From the NCBI RefSeq assembly GCF_029254265.1, contig NZ_JAQWXX010000108.1:1-55178 (forward strand): a stretch of 55,178 nt of DNA, in the 5' to 3' direction. The position numbers and the translations under genes are program-made. The notes beneath the pieces are model-generated. The model saw nothing but the letters and a program-made list of their open reading frames with translations, was not told the origin of the DNA and did no database searches. The stretch comes from Algoriphagus sp. (GTDB taxonomy: Bacteria > Bacteroidota > Bacteroidia > Cytophagales > Cyclobacteriaceae). Positions 1 through 9,800 of this stretch are shown here, in pieces (the stretch's first letter is position 1; each line of letters begins with the position of its first letter).

Positions 1-90
1 CAGAATTACCTAGACGAGTTTTGTTACAAGCTCAACAGAAGATACTTCGGTCAAAAACTCTTTGACAGACTCATCATTGCTTCGATTTAA
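1..90 (+). CDS. IS1595-family (ISXO2-like) transposase, C-terminal fragment
   Basis: Partial gene, 5' end outside the window. Frame 1 gives 29 residues ending in a TAA at 88-90: a YLDEFCYKLNRR segment followed by a short FGQKLFDRLI tail. The YLDEF-x(4)-NRR signature is typical of the extreme C-terminus of ISXO2-like (IS1595) DDE transposases, just after the catalytic domain. The catalytic residues themselves are outside the window. Such enzymes cut and join the IS ends. The stop lies 29 bases before the IS tip, as expected for a compact insertion sequence. The family call depends on this short piece only, supported by the inverted repeat. Confidence 0.75.
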   Translation, partial: QNYLDEFCYKLNRRYFGQKLFDRLIIASI

Positions 91-119
91 TCATACTGGC
101 AAGATTGCGGATATACATA
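1..119 (+). mobile_element. IS1595-like insertion sequence, right end
   Basis: The right-hand end of an insertion sequence, running off the left edge of the window. It holds the last codons of a transposase (1-90) and a terminal inverted repeat ending at 119. The reverse complement of its tip, TATGTATATCCGCAA followed by a TGCCAGTA block, matches the IS left end that starts at 55064. The element interrupts a minus-strand dGTPase gene just beyond 119. The eight bases after the tip (120-127, ctttatta) would be one copy of the target duplication if the family makes 8-bp duplications, as IS1595 elements usually do. Family assignment rests on the short transposase tail and the matching inverted repeat; the IS subgroup is not resolved. 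Confidence 0.8.
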
Positions 120-558
120 CTTTATTATTATCATTTTTAAAGAATTTTTTAAAAAAAACTCTAAACGATTGCTCACCAGAATGTCCAAATGGGGGATTCC
201 CAATATCATGCGCAAGACAAGCAGCAGCTACAATATGACCAAAAGTTGAAGGCCCTATTTCTCCAGTACCCTCATCAACTTCTATCTTTGGTTCATTTTT
301 CAAAATAAAAATACCCGCAAGTTTGCCAAGGGAGCGTCCGATACTTGAAACTTCAATACTGTGAGTTAGACGATTATGAACAAAATCGCTTTTGGGTATA
401 GGAAAAACTTGAGTTTTATCTTTAAGTCTCCTAAATGGAGAAGAAAAAATTATCCTATCCAAATCTCTTTCAAACTCAGTTCTAGCATCTGTGATTACAT
501 CATAAGTTTTAGCACCAAATCGCTTGGGTGTAATTAATTTACTCCAATCAAGTCTCAT
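91..558 (-). pseudogene. dgt: dGTPase-like HD hydrolase, truncated by IS insertion
   Basis: N-terminal part of a deoxyguanosinetriphosphate triphosphohydrolase, which splits dGTP into deoxyguanosine and triphosphate. The start is the ATG at 558. Visible family features are the RRLKDKTQVFP segment (about residues 43-53), the first metal-binding His in NRLTHS (His66) and the HD pair in CLAHDIGNPPFGH (His117-Asp118). Only about 146 native codons remain; residues after NDNNK come from the IS end, and a stop follows at 91. Family members are about 400-500 residues, so the distal metal-binding Asp and most of the helical domain are missing and the product should be inactive. It begins 12 bp after the hsdS stop on the same strand, so it is probably the next cistron of the restriction operon. 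dGTPases can act in phage defence by depleting dNTPs, but a housekeeping role is equally possible. Confidence 0.85.
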
Positions 559-570
559 ATTATAAAAATT

Positions 571-1881
571 TTAAGTAGTCAATTTCTTTTTCTCTCCCTT
601 AATCCTCTCTAACAGCTTCTCCGCTGGCTCCCAGTCCGCTTCCTTGCGGCAGGCTTCCAACTCCACTTCAGTAAGCAACTTGCCTTCAAAGGCTTGCTTC
701 AAGATACTTTGTCGCAGTGATTCTGATTTCAGTAGATTGATCTGTATAGTCTCGGCCAACTTATCCGCCACTGATAGACGGGATTCGATTTCCTGAACGA
801 TTTGGGTTTGTAATTCCAATGCTGAAGGAAAAGGGATAAGATAATTTTTTAGTGAAGTTGAGTCTACGCTTTCCACTGTTGTACCATCCTTTGCACAAGT
901 TTCCCTAATATCTCTTTCTCTGGATTTGCAAAACCAATAAACAAAAACTGGATCTAAATCTGAATTTGGAGTAAATGCCTGTAAATCTTGATTTACAGTA
1001 AGATCAACTTTTGAAATTGCAATAGGTAAGGTCCTTCTTAAAATTCCACTCCTTACAACAAATAATACTGAACCTCCACTTATCCATTTTGTAGAGGAGT
1101 TTTCAATTGCTTCTTCTGTAATTTTGTCAATAGTATTTGATATGAACTTTTCTTTCATGTCTTTAGGCGAAACCCACAAGACCGTTCCACTTTCCCAAAA
1201 AGAATGATTTGCCTTTGATGGGGTACCCCCACCTTTCCAAGAACCGCAATCCCTGAATTTTTTCCATTGCCATTTTTCACCATTAGTAAATCCCCCCTCA
1301 AAAGCCTTTTTCAGTACGGCTTGGCGGTAGATTTCGAGTTTGGCTTGGGCGGATTTGAGATTGGCGATGGCATGATCCAACTCGCTAAACAACTCCTCGA
1401 TCCGGGCTACAATCGCTCTCTGCTCGGGGAGGGGGGCAACCTGAATTGGTAATATTGAAAACTTTGATTTGTTTAAAATTGGAAGGGTTGTAGATGAAGA
1501 TGAATGAACAATCTTATTTTGAAAATCCTGGCTTATTATCTGATAGTACAGAAATTTACTTTCTATACTTCCATTTGGGATTATAGCATTTATTTGTTGA
1601 TTGAAAGATCCTTCTCGTTTGATAAACCCAGTTTTTCCAATCGTTGCACCTATGCACGTTACAAGAATTGAATTTTTAGGCGCTTTTCTAGCACTTGCAT
1701 ATGCCTTCGATGACAAAAAATCATTCGACTCAACAGTAAGGATTCCTTGATTTAAATCTGTTGGCTTATAAAATGGGAAATCTTTGGAACTATAATTAGA
1801 AAAATCGTTTTTGGAAGGAGTTCCTCCAGTAACTATTTCTCCTATTGTTTTTAACTCAACCTCAATCCAGTCTTTTTTCAT
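571..1881 (-). CDS. hsdS: Type I restriction-modification specificity subunit S
   Basis: The DNA-recognition subunit of a type I restriction-modification complex; each of its two target recognition domains reads one half of a split target sequence. Domain order: TRD1 (about residues 1-150), a central conserved helical region starting LPEQRAIVARIEELFSELD (151 to about 196, ending AVLKKAFEG), TRD2 (about 205-360), and a second conserved region (about 360-405, ending ILKQAFEGKLL). The 436 aa length is normal for a two-TRD HsdS. The ATG at 1881 overlaps the stop of the upstream 277-aa gene in an ATGA arrangement, which suggests translational coupling. HsdM, its obligate partner, is not in the window. 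TRDs are normally hypervariable, so the recognition sequence cannot be inferred. Confidence 0.93.
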   Translation of the reverse strand: MKKDWIEVELKTIGEIVTGGTPSKNDFSNYSSKDFPFYKPTDLNQGILTVESNDFLSSKAYASARKAPKNSILVTCIGATIGKTGFIKREGSFNQQINAIIPNGSIESKFLYYQIISQDFQNKIVHSSSSTTLPILNKSKFSILPIQVAPLPEQRAIVARIEELFSELDHAIANLKSAQAKLEIYRQAVLKKAFEGGFTNGEKWQWKKFRDCGSWKGGGTPSKANHSFWESGTVLWVSPKDMKEKFISNTIDKITEEAIENSSTKWISGGSVLFVVRSGILRRTLPIAISKVDLTVNQDLQAFTPNSDLDPVFVYWFCKSRERDIRETCAKDGTTVESVDSTSLKNYLIPFPSALELQTQIVQEIESRLSVADKLAETIQINLLKSESLRQSILKQAFEGKLLTEVELEACRKEADWEPAEKLLERIKGEKKKLTT

Positions 1882-2711
1882 CCGAATAGTGAGGTTTGAG
1901 CTTCTTTCTTTGGATAAAAGACTCCAATTATCACGAATGGATTATTAGCTCTGCGTGTATGCCATTCTTTGGTAGTTCCCAGAAAAAAGTAAAGTTCTTT
2001 GTTTTCCAAAAAATTGGTTTCGTATTGCTGGCGCACTTTTTCCAAAGCGACATCTTGATCACCATCGGCATCTCTAAGACAGTTCCAATAGAGCTGACCA
2101 ATCTCCCAATCCTCGATCATAAGCTTGGAAACTCTACCCTCATCATCTTCAAATTCGTACTTGAATTTCCAAGGTACTTTCGGGAATATTTCTTTTGCCT
2201 CTGCTTTGGGTTCATTAAACATATCCATCTGATCTTGTAAGGCCTTCCAAACTGGTTTCCAATCAGCTTCATCCTTCTCAATAATCAGACGCTTTATCTT
2301 TGTCGGTTTGAAAGTTGCCAAAGAGATATTTTTAGGATCTTTAGAGTCTTCTATTAGTTGAGTTAGGTTGGTATAGACATTTTGCAGGCATATGATCTTT
2401 CTGGCTGACCAGTTACTTTTGGTGTCTATCGTGTCTCCAATGACAATGTCTTTGAATTCATAATCCTGAGGTGAGTAGCTCTCAGGACGGAAATCATCAG
2501 ATCGTTTTACCAGATCCAATTCTATCCATGTATATTTTCTGGATTTAACTTTCCCGGTAGATTTCATTCCTTTGAGATAACTTAATGGCATTGGATAAAT
2601 TCTTATCCAAGTACCATCTTCCCGCATTCCTGCCGTGCAGACTAATTCATCATAGCTTCTTGAAGGCAAAGGATAAGTGGTGACTGTCAAAAGTATCTTT
2701 TCTCTAGGCAT
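1878..2711 (-). CDS. Unknown-function protein in the hsd operon (277 aa)
   Basis: I do not recognise a named domain. The N-terminus has a beta-strand followed by a motif-like segment: LLTVTTYPLPSRSYDELVC, then CTAGMREDGTWIRIYPMP (about residues 7-42). The rest is a soluble alpha/beta protein with no signal peptide or membrane segment, and an acidic middle (about 185-215). It sits between a DUF488 gene (3-bp gap, 2712-2714) and hsdS (4-bp overlap), so it is almost certainly cotranscribed and translationally coupled with the restriction subunits. From context it is probably an accessory defence protein working with the DUF488 partner. That is inference; no catalytic residues can be named. Confidence 0.75.
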   Translation of the reverse strand: MPREKILLTVTTYPLPSRSYDELVCTAGMREDGTWIRIYPMPLSYLKGMKSTGKVKSRKYTWIELDLVKRSDDFRPESYSPQDYEFKDIVIGDTIDTKSNWSARKIICLQNVYTNLTQLIEDSKDPKNISLATFKPTKIKRLIIEKDEADWKPVWKALQDQMDMFNEPKAEAKEIFPKVPWKFKYEFEDDEGRVSKLMIEDWEIGQLYWNCLRDADGDQDVALEKVRQQYETNFLENKELYFFLGTTKEWHTRRANNPFVIIGVFYPKKEAQTSLFG

Positions 2712-2714
2712 ACT

Positions 2715-3602
2715 TTATAAATGTAAAAGTTCGTACTCGAAATCAGGTAATTGACAAATCGCCTCTGCCAAATGCTTGCGATGGCACTGGCAGATATTTG
2801 CTTCAAAACAGGTAATTGCAACCCGATAATGTGTCTTGATCAGCTCCATTATTTCTTCCTGTTGGGATAAAGTCTGAGGAAGTACTGTCTTTTTGTAGTC
2901 TTCAAAAAGTACATCATAATCCTGCTGGGTATTCAGTTCTTTTCTTTTGTTAGCTACAATTCCCACCTCGGGAATATGGATAAACCGAATTCCTACCCCA
3001 TCACAAGCCATTTGTAATTGGGATTTATTGAAGCCATACTTCATACTGAAAGAGTTCTTCCTCACATCACACAGCACTTTGATATCAGCCGCCAGAAGCT
3101 TATTCATGTATTCCTCTAAGCTGAGTCCTTCATAGCCAATAGTAAAAAGTGCTTTTTTGGAAGATTGGGGTATCACAGATTTGACAATTGCCATTTCCTT
3201 GGTATTCAGATATCGGTCAGCTACGGTACTGTTTATGGCATAGTAAGGGAAATTAACATAGGTATAGCGGATCAGTTCTCTGGAAGTCTTGCCCTCAAAT
3301 TTTGTTTTAAGCTTGGTCACTGCTATTCTATCCTCAGGCTTTAAATTTTTCCAATAGAGAGCCTGATCGAGTTTTTTCCAAGTTTTGTCACTTTCAGCAA
3401 CCTGTTCGTACTTCCTCATGGTGGAAAGATCTGCGTTTGCCTGAAAAGAAAAACAGCCAAATTTGTAGGGGACAAAATGAAAACTTTTATCCTCTTGATA
3501 GGTAGTGAAAAGCATCAACAGCTTTTGTAGCTGAAGTTTTTCCAGTTCACCTCCAAAAGCTTCCAAAATTGCCAAAACCACTTTTCTTCTATAATACATC
3601 AT
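2715..3602 (-). CDS. DUF488 domain protein with extra N-terminal domain
   Basis: The C-terminal half (about residues 150-285) is a DUF488 domain: FTIGYEGLS (153-161), CDVRKNSFSMKYGFNK (178-193), the HIPEVG strand (209-214), and the Cys/His cluster CFEANICQCHR (265-275). The N-terminal ~145 residues are a separate helical region with a QLQKLLMLFTTY motif (24-35) and VPYKFGCFSF (44-53). This is loosely like the KLQKLLYF and YGP pattern of the SocA/DUF4065 antitoxin-like fold, but that link is weak. DUF488 has no settled biochemical function. The gene lies 27 bp after hsdR and 3 bp before the 277-aa gene, inside the restriction operon, so a defence-accessory role is inferred. Start is the first of two tandem ATG codons at 3602. 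Confidence 0.85.
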   Translation of the reverse strand: MMYYRRKVVLAILEAFGGELEKLQLQKLLMLFTTYQEDKSFHFVPYKFGCFSFQANADLSTMRKYEQVAESDKTWKKLDQALYWKNLKPEDRIAVTKLKTKFEGKTSRELIRYTYVNFPYYAINSTVADRYLNTKEMAIVKSVIPQSSKKALFTIGYEGLSLEEYMNKLLAADIKVLCDVRKNSFSMKYGFNKSQLQMACDGVGIRFIHIPEVGIVANKRKELNTQQDYDVLFEDYKKTVLPQTLSQQEEIMELIKTHYRVAITCFEANICQCHRKHLAEAICQLPDFEYELLHL

Positions 3603-3629
3603 TGTTACAAAGGTAATCCTAACTTTTCT

Positions 3630-6428
3630 TTAAGCTGAAAGCTCCTTATTTAACTCCTCAAATAAGTTGGCAGTTTCTGTCCCAAACATTTCCCACATTT
3701 TTCCTCTTCCGCCCTCACGATCAAAAGGAGTATAATCCAGATCATCCATTCCGATATGGAAACTGGAAGCAATATGATCTTTGATCATTCGCAGCCAAGC
3801 CAGTTGCTCTTCGGTGAACTTGTTATGCTGTCCGGCATTCTGCTGGAAAATCCACTTGCGAAAATTCTCATTTACCGTCGCATCATAAGATGTAAGCTGA
3901 GCGTCTATTCCAACTACTTTTCGGATCAGGGAAACCAATGTGATCAATTCTTTTTTGGGTGAGTTCTCCTTCACCTGTTCCAGTTGCTGATAGGCTTCCC
4001 AGATATAGTTAGGAGCAAGCAGTGGTCGATCCAGTTTGATTCGATCCAGAAGATCCTTCACCATTTTTAGGGTCAGTTCTCTTCTTCGGTAAGGTTGATC
4101 ATAGAAGATCTCCAAAGCGATGATTTCATCTTTATGCGCATGAATGTATTCGGTAAAATCCTGAATGACCTGTTCTGCTTTTTCGGTGGTGAAGGTATCC
4201 CATTCTGCTTTGGTCACCTTGTCTAAGTTGACTCCATCGATTACCTGATCATGAGCTTTTCGTACTTTCTCTACATATTCGGTAAGTTCTCCTGTAAAGA
4301 CTTGCGCAGCAGTAGTCCGAAGCTGATCCACCTCTAGTGTAATTGCTTTGGATATTTCATCCGGAGCCTCCCCTATTTTGTTTTGGGCTACTTCGGATTC
4401 GATCCGTTCGATCTCATCTGGATTGTAAGCATTCAGTAGGTTCTTGATTACGGTTTGTAAGCTTTTCCCCTCTGCCAGTTCAGAAAACTTCTCTTTCTCC
4501 GAAGGACTCAATTCTTTTTCCAGACGAAGCAATCTGTTTGCAAGAGAAAGAAACAAGTCTTCATCCTGTGCACCCATTTTGATTGCACCAAGCAAATCCT
4601 TTAAAGGCACTGTTGGTTTGCGCTCCAACGGTCTGCTGTCTGTTTTCTTTGATTTGATCGCACCAATGGCATCTACGATGACAAAATGTGTTTTGGTATG
4701 TTTGGCGGTACGGGTTACTTTTTGCAGATCATCAAAGTTGATCGTTCGTGTTCCTCTGCCTTTCATCTGCTCAAAGTAATTGCTGCTTTTCACATCCCGC
4801 ATAAACAGCAAAACTTCCAATGGTTTTACATCCGTTCCGGTTGCAATCATATCCACTGTTACAGCAATGCGAGGAGCCCAGGAATTACGAAAACGGTTCA
4901 GTACAGACTTGGGATCTTCTTCGATCTTGTAGGTGATCTTTTTGCAGAAATCATTGCCTTCCCCAAATTCCTCTCGGACGATATTGATGATATCATCTGC
5001 ATGGCTATCTGTCTTTGCAAAAATCAATGTTTTGGGCACTTCAAACTCCCCATCCTCATCAAATCGATCTGGGAAAATCGTTGGTAACGCCTCTTTAAAT
5101 GCTCGGACAATTGTTCGAATCTGACTTGGATTGACTACATCCTTATCAAGTTTGTTTGGGGTATAGACCAAGTCATCATCCAGCTGTTCCCACCGTTTCT
5201 TTCGAGTAAGCTTTTCCCGTTTGTCAACAAACTCTTTCGCTTTGATGATCGACCCTGCTTTTGTGATTTCTGTTTCAATGGTGAAAACATCATAAGGCAC
5301 ATTCACACCATCTGCAACAGACTCTTCATAGGTGTATTCAGAAACAACATTTTGATTGAAGAAAGCAAAGGTGCGCTTGTCAGGCGTTGCAGTCAAACCA
5401 ACCAGAAATGCATCATAGTAATCCAACACCTGTTTCCAGAGATTGTAAATCGAACGATGACATTCATCGATGATGATAAAATCAAACTGTTCAATCGGGT
5501 TTTTCTGTGTGTATGCAACAGGCAAAGGATCCTTTTTCTGCCATGTCCATCCTGATTCATTTGGATTCTCTTCTTCAGCAGATTCCTCCAGCTCCTTGCC
5601 CTGCAAGATGGAATACAAACGTTGTATGGTTGAAATACAAACCTGACTATCTGAAGCAATGTAGCTTGAAGTCAATCGCTGCACATTATATAATTCGGTA
5701 AACTTCCGGTTGTCATCTGTCGGTTGATATTTCAGAAATTCCTGTTCGGCTTGTTCGCCCAGGTTCTTGGTATCTACCAAAAACAGGATACGCTTTGCTT
5801 TGGAGAACTTCAACAAACGGTACACAAAGGTGCAAGCAGTAAATGTTTTACCTGCACCAGTCGCCATTTGAATCAATGATTTTGGGCGATTGTCTTTGAA
5901 AGACTTCTCTAAGTTCCGTATTGCTGTGATCTGCGCTGGACGTAACCCTGCTTCATCTAAAACAGGAGTATCTAAGAGTCTTGCACGAAGGGTTTCTGCA
6001 TGTCCATTCCATTCAGCCAATGTTTCGGGCTTGTGAAAATGAAAAACAGGACGTGAACGAGGCTTTGGATCATTGTAATTCGTGAAACGTGTAATTGTCC
6101 CCGTGCTTTCATACACATAAGGCAAATCATCATGTTTCAGGTATTTCAGCTTGCTAGTTGCATATTCCCGTGATTGATCCTCCACCACCGTCAATCGCTC
6201 TCCCTCCTCTTCTCGTTTTGCTTCAATCACTCCAACAGGTTTGCGATCAACAAATAAAACATAATCTGCAGGACCGGAAGAAGTCTGGTATTCACGGATT
6301 GCAACACCCTTACCAGCTGAGAGATTAACCTCGTTTTTTGATTGCACCAACCATCCAGCCTGCTCTAATTGTTTGTCAATTAGATCTCTTGCGATTTGCT
6401 CAGGGTTTTGGTTGGAACTAGGAGTCAT
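3630..6428 (-). CDS. hsdR: Type I restriction enzyme R subunit (endonuclease/translocase)
   Basis: The motor and nuclease subunit of a type I restriction complex: it translocates DNA using ATP and cuts away from the target. The N-terminal PD-(D/E)xK nuclease core is visible as ADYVLF (Asp55) with IEAK (Glu69, Lys71). The superfamily 2 motor follows: Walker A MATGAGKT (188-195), DECH box (321-324), LTATP (345-349), and a motif VI-like QMKGRGTR segment in the second RecA domain. A helical C-terminal region (about 620-932) would bind HsdM/HsdS. At 932 aa it is in the usual range for the EcoEI/type IB-like branch. It is the first gene of a minus-strand operon that runs through DUF488, the 277-aa gene, hsdS and dgt. 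All key motifs are present, so the subunit itself appears functional. Confidence 0.95.
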   Translation of the reverse strand: MTPSSNQNPEQIARDLIDKQLEQAGWLVQSKNEVNLSAGKGVAIREYQTSSGPADYVLFVDRKPVGVIEAKREEEGERLTVVEDQSREYATSKLKYLKHDDLPYVYESTGTITRFTNYNDPKPRSRPVFHFHKPETLAEWNGHAETLRARLLDTPVLDEAGLRPAQITAIRNLEKSFKDNRPKSLIQMATGAGKTFTACTFVYRLLKFSKAKRILFLVDTKNLGEQAEQEFLKYQPTDDNRKFTELYNVQRLTSSYIASDSQVCISTIQRLYSILQGKELEESAEEENPNESGWTWQKKDPLPVAYTQKNPIEQFDFIIIDECHRSIYNLWKQVLDYYDAFLVGLTATPDKRTFAFFNQNVVSEYTYEESVADGVNVPYDVFTIETEITKAGSIIKAKEFVDKREKLTRKKRWEQLDDDLVYTPNKLDKDVVNPSQIRTIVRAFKEALPTIFPDRFDEDGEFEVPKTLIFAKTDSHADDIINIVREEFGEGNDFCKKITYKIEEDPKSVLNRFRNSWAPRIAVTVDMIATGTDVKPLEVLLFMRDVKSSNYFEQMKGRGTRTINFDDLQKVTRTAKHTKTHFVIVDAIGAIKSKKTDSRPLERKPTVPLKDLLGAIKMGAQDEDLFLSLANRLLRLEKELSPSEKEKFSELAEGKSLQTVIKNLLNAYNPDEIERIESEVAQNKIGEAPDEISKAITLEVDQLRTTAAQVFTGELTEYVEKVRKAHDQVIDGVNLDKVTKAEWDTFTTEKAEQVIQDFTEYIHAHKDEIIALEIFYDQPYRRRELTLKMVKDLLDRIKLDRPLLAPNYIWEAYQQLEQVKENSPKKELITLVSLIRKVVGIDAQLTSYDATVNENFRKWIFQQNAGQHNKFTEEQLAWLRMIKDHIASSFHIGMDDLDYTPFDREGGRGKMWEMFGTETANLFEELNKELSA

Positions 6429-6829
6429 GAAAAAGATTTAAAAAGAATTTCAAATTAGAGATTTAATTTGAAAAAGCTAATGTGGTTTTTAGTAGTGGCT
6501 AATTATTTCTTTAAAATCTTTTCTCCAATAGCAATATGGACAAAGGAAAATGAATCTTAGTTATTCGGAAGATTCTTAGATAAAGATAGGCACCAAGAAA
6601 AAACTAAAAATACCCTGTACAGGGTATTTTATCTAAAAGACTAAATAACTAATTTGCAAACTGAATTATCGTTTACCAACCAAATTATTTAATACTGGTT
6701 GCTTCTTTTTTGTAGAACTTGTTCTGGGTCATTCCTTTTACATCACATACCAGCAAAAAACGACGGCTAATCAATCGCCTGAATCAATAAGATTTAAGGT
6801 TTTAAATTTTAAGCTTTTGAAATATTTAC
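6429..6829. other. Divergent intergenic region, hsdR / adhesin
   Basis: A 401-bp gene-free, AT-rich stretch between the divergent hsdR and adhesin starts. It must hold promoters for both. The main feature is one long perfect palindrome (6607-6630, listed separately). I see no clear Bacteroidota promoter (TTG with TAnnTTTG) that I would trust, and no small gene. Confidence 0.6.
6607..6630. promoter_or_regulatory. 24-bp perfect palindrome, candidate operator
   Basis: The core TACCCTGTACAGGGTA (6611-6626) is flanked by AAAA and TTTT, giving 24 bases of perfect dyad symmetry with no loop. It lies 179 bp upstream of hsdR and 200 bp upstream of the adhesin gene. Loop-free symmetry centred on GTAC fits a dimeric DNA-binding regulator better than an RNA hairpin, although a transcript would also fold here. 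The regulator is not known. Confidence 0.5.
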
Positions 6830-9800
6830 ATGAGTAGGTTTCCAGCAAAAAATATATTCTTTCCAACAATAATCATTCTTCTTGGGCTCACTTATGCCCT
6901 AGGCTCGGGATTAGGAAAGACCATTTTCCCTCAGCCTTTGAAGCTTTTCTATTCTAATTCAGAAGATCCGGTAGCCGACTTTTCCTTTACTCCTGATAAT
7001 GTCTGTGCTGACACCCCTATTAAATTCACAAATTTATCCACAGGCACAGATCTAACTTATAGCTGGGATTTTGGGGATGGAACTCCGGCATCAACGGTCA
7101 AAGACCCTACTCACACCTTCAATACAGCAATTGGCGGCGGAACAAAAACATTTACGGTTACTTTAACTGTTACCGAAAATGGAGTTCCAATTTCGGTTAA
7201 AAAAGATGTGACTATAAAAGAAATCCCGTCGATGAATGTGACTAGTGACAAGGGAGATACTGACTTTGAAAATCTGAAATATTTTATCGTTTGTGAAAAT
7301 CAGCCATCAGAATTCACCTTTTACAATGCAGCAGGGACAAATGAGAAAAACACACTATACCAAATTGAATGGGGAGACGGTAGTCCGGGTTTTAGCGGTA
7401 CAAATTGGACAGAATTAAAGCATATCTACGCTGTCGGTATTTACAATCTGACCTATTCAGTCACCTCAGAAAACGGATGTAAAATTTCCAAAAAATATGG
7501 TGTATTTATTGGTTCAAATCCAGCCGTAGGACTTGGAAACCCAGGAAACACCAATGTCTGCGTTGGTGAAGCCTTAACTTTCCCTATCACAGGGACTGAA
7601 AACAATCCAGAAGGTACAACTTATACAGTCACCTTTTCAGATGGATCAACCCCTCAGGTTTTCACACATCCTGCTCCACCATCTGTCACACATATATTTA
7701 CGAACACATCTTGCGGCTCTGAAGCCGATGGATTCCAAAATTCATTTTCAGTAAAAATTGTCGCTCGAAACCCATGTTCAGCCTCTCAAGCTTCGGTAGT
7801 ACCAATCTATGTTTCAGAACCTCCAAAACCGGTAATTAAATTACTTGAAGAAACCATATGTGTAGAACAAAGCATTACGATTGAAAACACGACTGTTTTT
7901 GCAACGGAAGTAAATAATAATGGGCAGTGCAGTCAAGAAGGAAAGTTTGTTTGGGAAATATCACCAGCAACAGGTTGGACCTTGCAGAGTGGAACATCTC
8001 TAGGAACCCGTCCAAACCCAAACACCCCCAACTCATGGATTTCTGGGTCTAAAAACATTACTCCAAGATTTGACACTCCTGGCATATATACAATCAAGTT
8101 GATTACCGGAAATCGATGTGGAATCAAGGAGGAGATCAAGACGATATGTATTATCCCAAAACCTGAGTCATCATTCACTTTAGATAACATGGAAGTATGT
8201 GGTCCTGCAACCGTAATGGCTACAAACACCTCCAATATTTTGGGGACATGCGGCACTGCAAATCCAGAGACTTTCAACTGGACTGTTTCTTACTCCAATG
8301 GAACTTGTGGAACAACTTCCGATTGGGAGTTTACCGATGGATCAAATAAAAATTCTGAGAGCCCAAGTTTCCTTTTCAAGAACCCTGGAATTTATACAAT
8401 CAGGTTGACGATTGATGCAAGTTGCGGCAATGTCTTCAAAGAAGAAAAAATCACCGTGACTGCACCACCTGTAATAAATATATCTGCTATTCCTGATTCA
8501 TGTGGGCCAACAACTATTACTCCAAAAGCAACAGTGGGAGTTTGTGATTCCGGCACCCCAACTTATAAATGGACTTTCGAAGGTGGAGTTCCTGCAACTT
8601 CTTCCAGTTTGGATCCAGGCCCTGTTACGTTCTCAAGTCCTGGACTTAAGAAAATCACTTTAGAGGTTACCTCTACCTGTGGAACGACCATTTCCGAAAA
8701 AACATTTACCGTAAATGAGCTACCTATTGCGGATGCAGGACCAGACACAGAAATCTGTAATGGAGAAGAAGTAAATCTAGACGGGACTGTACCCAGTGGC
8801 ACAGGGCCGTTTATTTATCAATGGACCAGTACGCCTGCTTCACCAATACAGGATGGCAATTCGGCTACCCCAACGGTTAAACCAAATCAAACGACTGTTT
8901 ATAAATTAACAGTGAGAGACCAAGTAACGAACTGTATTGCTACTGATGAGGTCGAAATCAAAGTAATCCCAGCACCAATAATCCTATTTGAAATTGCAAA
9001 TCAGGAAATCTGTTCGGGTGAGAAAAGCAATTCGGTGAAAATCACTTCTAATCCACCAGGAGAAGTAATTGAGTGGACTGCGATCTCGGTAGGTGTAACA
9101 GGACTGACGAGTTCAGGAACATCAGAAATTCCCGCTCAAACTTTAGTCAACACAACCGGATCTCCACAGGATGTTATTTACACCGCAACAATAAAGGCTC
9201 CTACCCAGGGAAATTGCATAATTACTCCAGTGAAATACATTATTAGAGTAAATCCAGAACCTATTTACGTAGACGAAAATTTGGCTGTTTGTAGTGACCA
9301 GGAATTTGATTTTCAACCCAAAAATTTATTATCAGGCACAAAATTCACTTGGACGGTAAGTGCTCCAGCCGGTTTGCTTGGCGCTTCCAATTCAAGCTCT
9401 CCTCAAGGCTCGATTAAGCAAAAACTCCTAAATGAAACCATCAATACCATAGATGTAACCTATTCAATAATTCCATTTCTGGGAGATTGTCCGGGAAAAC
9501 CATTCGATTTAATTGTTACCGTAAAGCCTGCCCCAAGTCTCATTTACGACCTGCCTAATCAAGAAATTTGCTCCGGAGACCTTTCCATGCCTGTCAAGAT
9601 TACCACAAATCCTGCGGGCGGATCCATCACTTGGATATCAACCGATAATGGTGTCCAAGGGGTGGTCACGACAGGAACCGATGAAATCCCTGCTCAGACT
9701 TTGATAAACAATACCGGCGCTCCAATTGAAGTGATATTCACTGCGAAAATCGCAAATTCTACTACCGGAGAATGTAGTCTTGCACCTCCTAAATACACCA

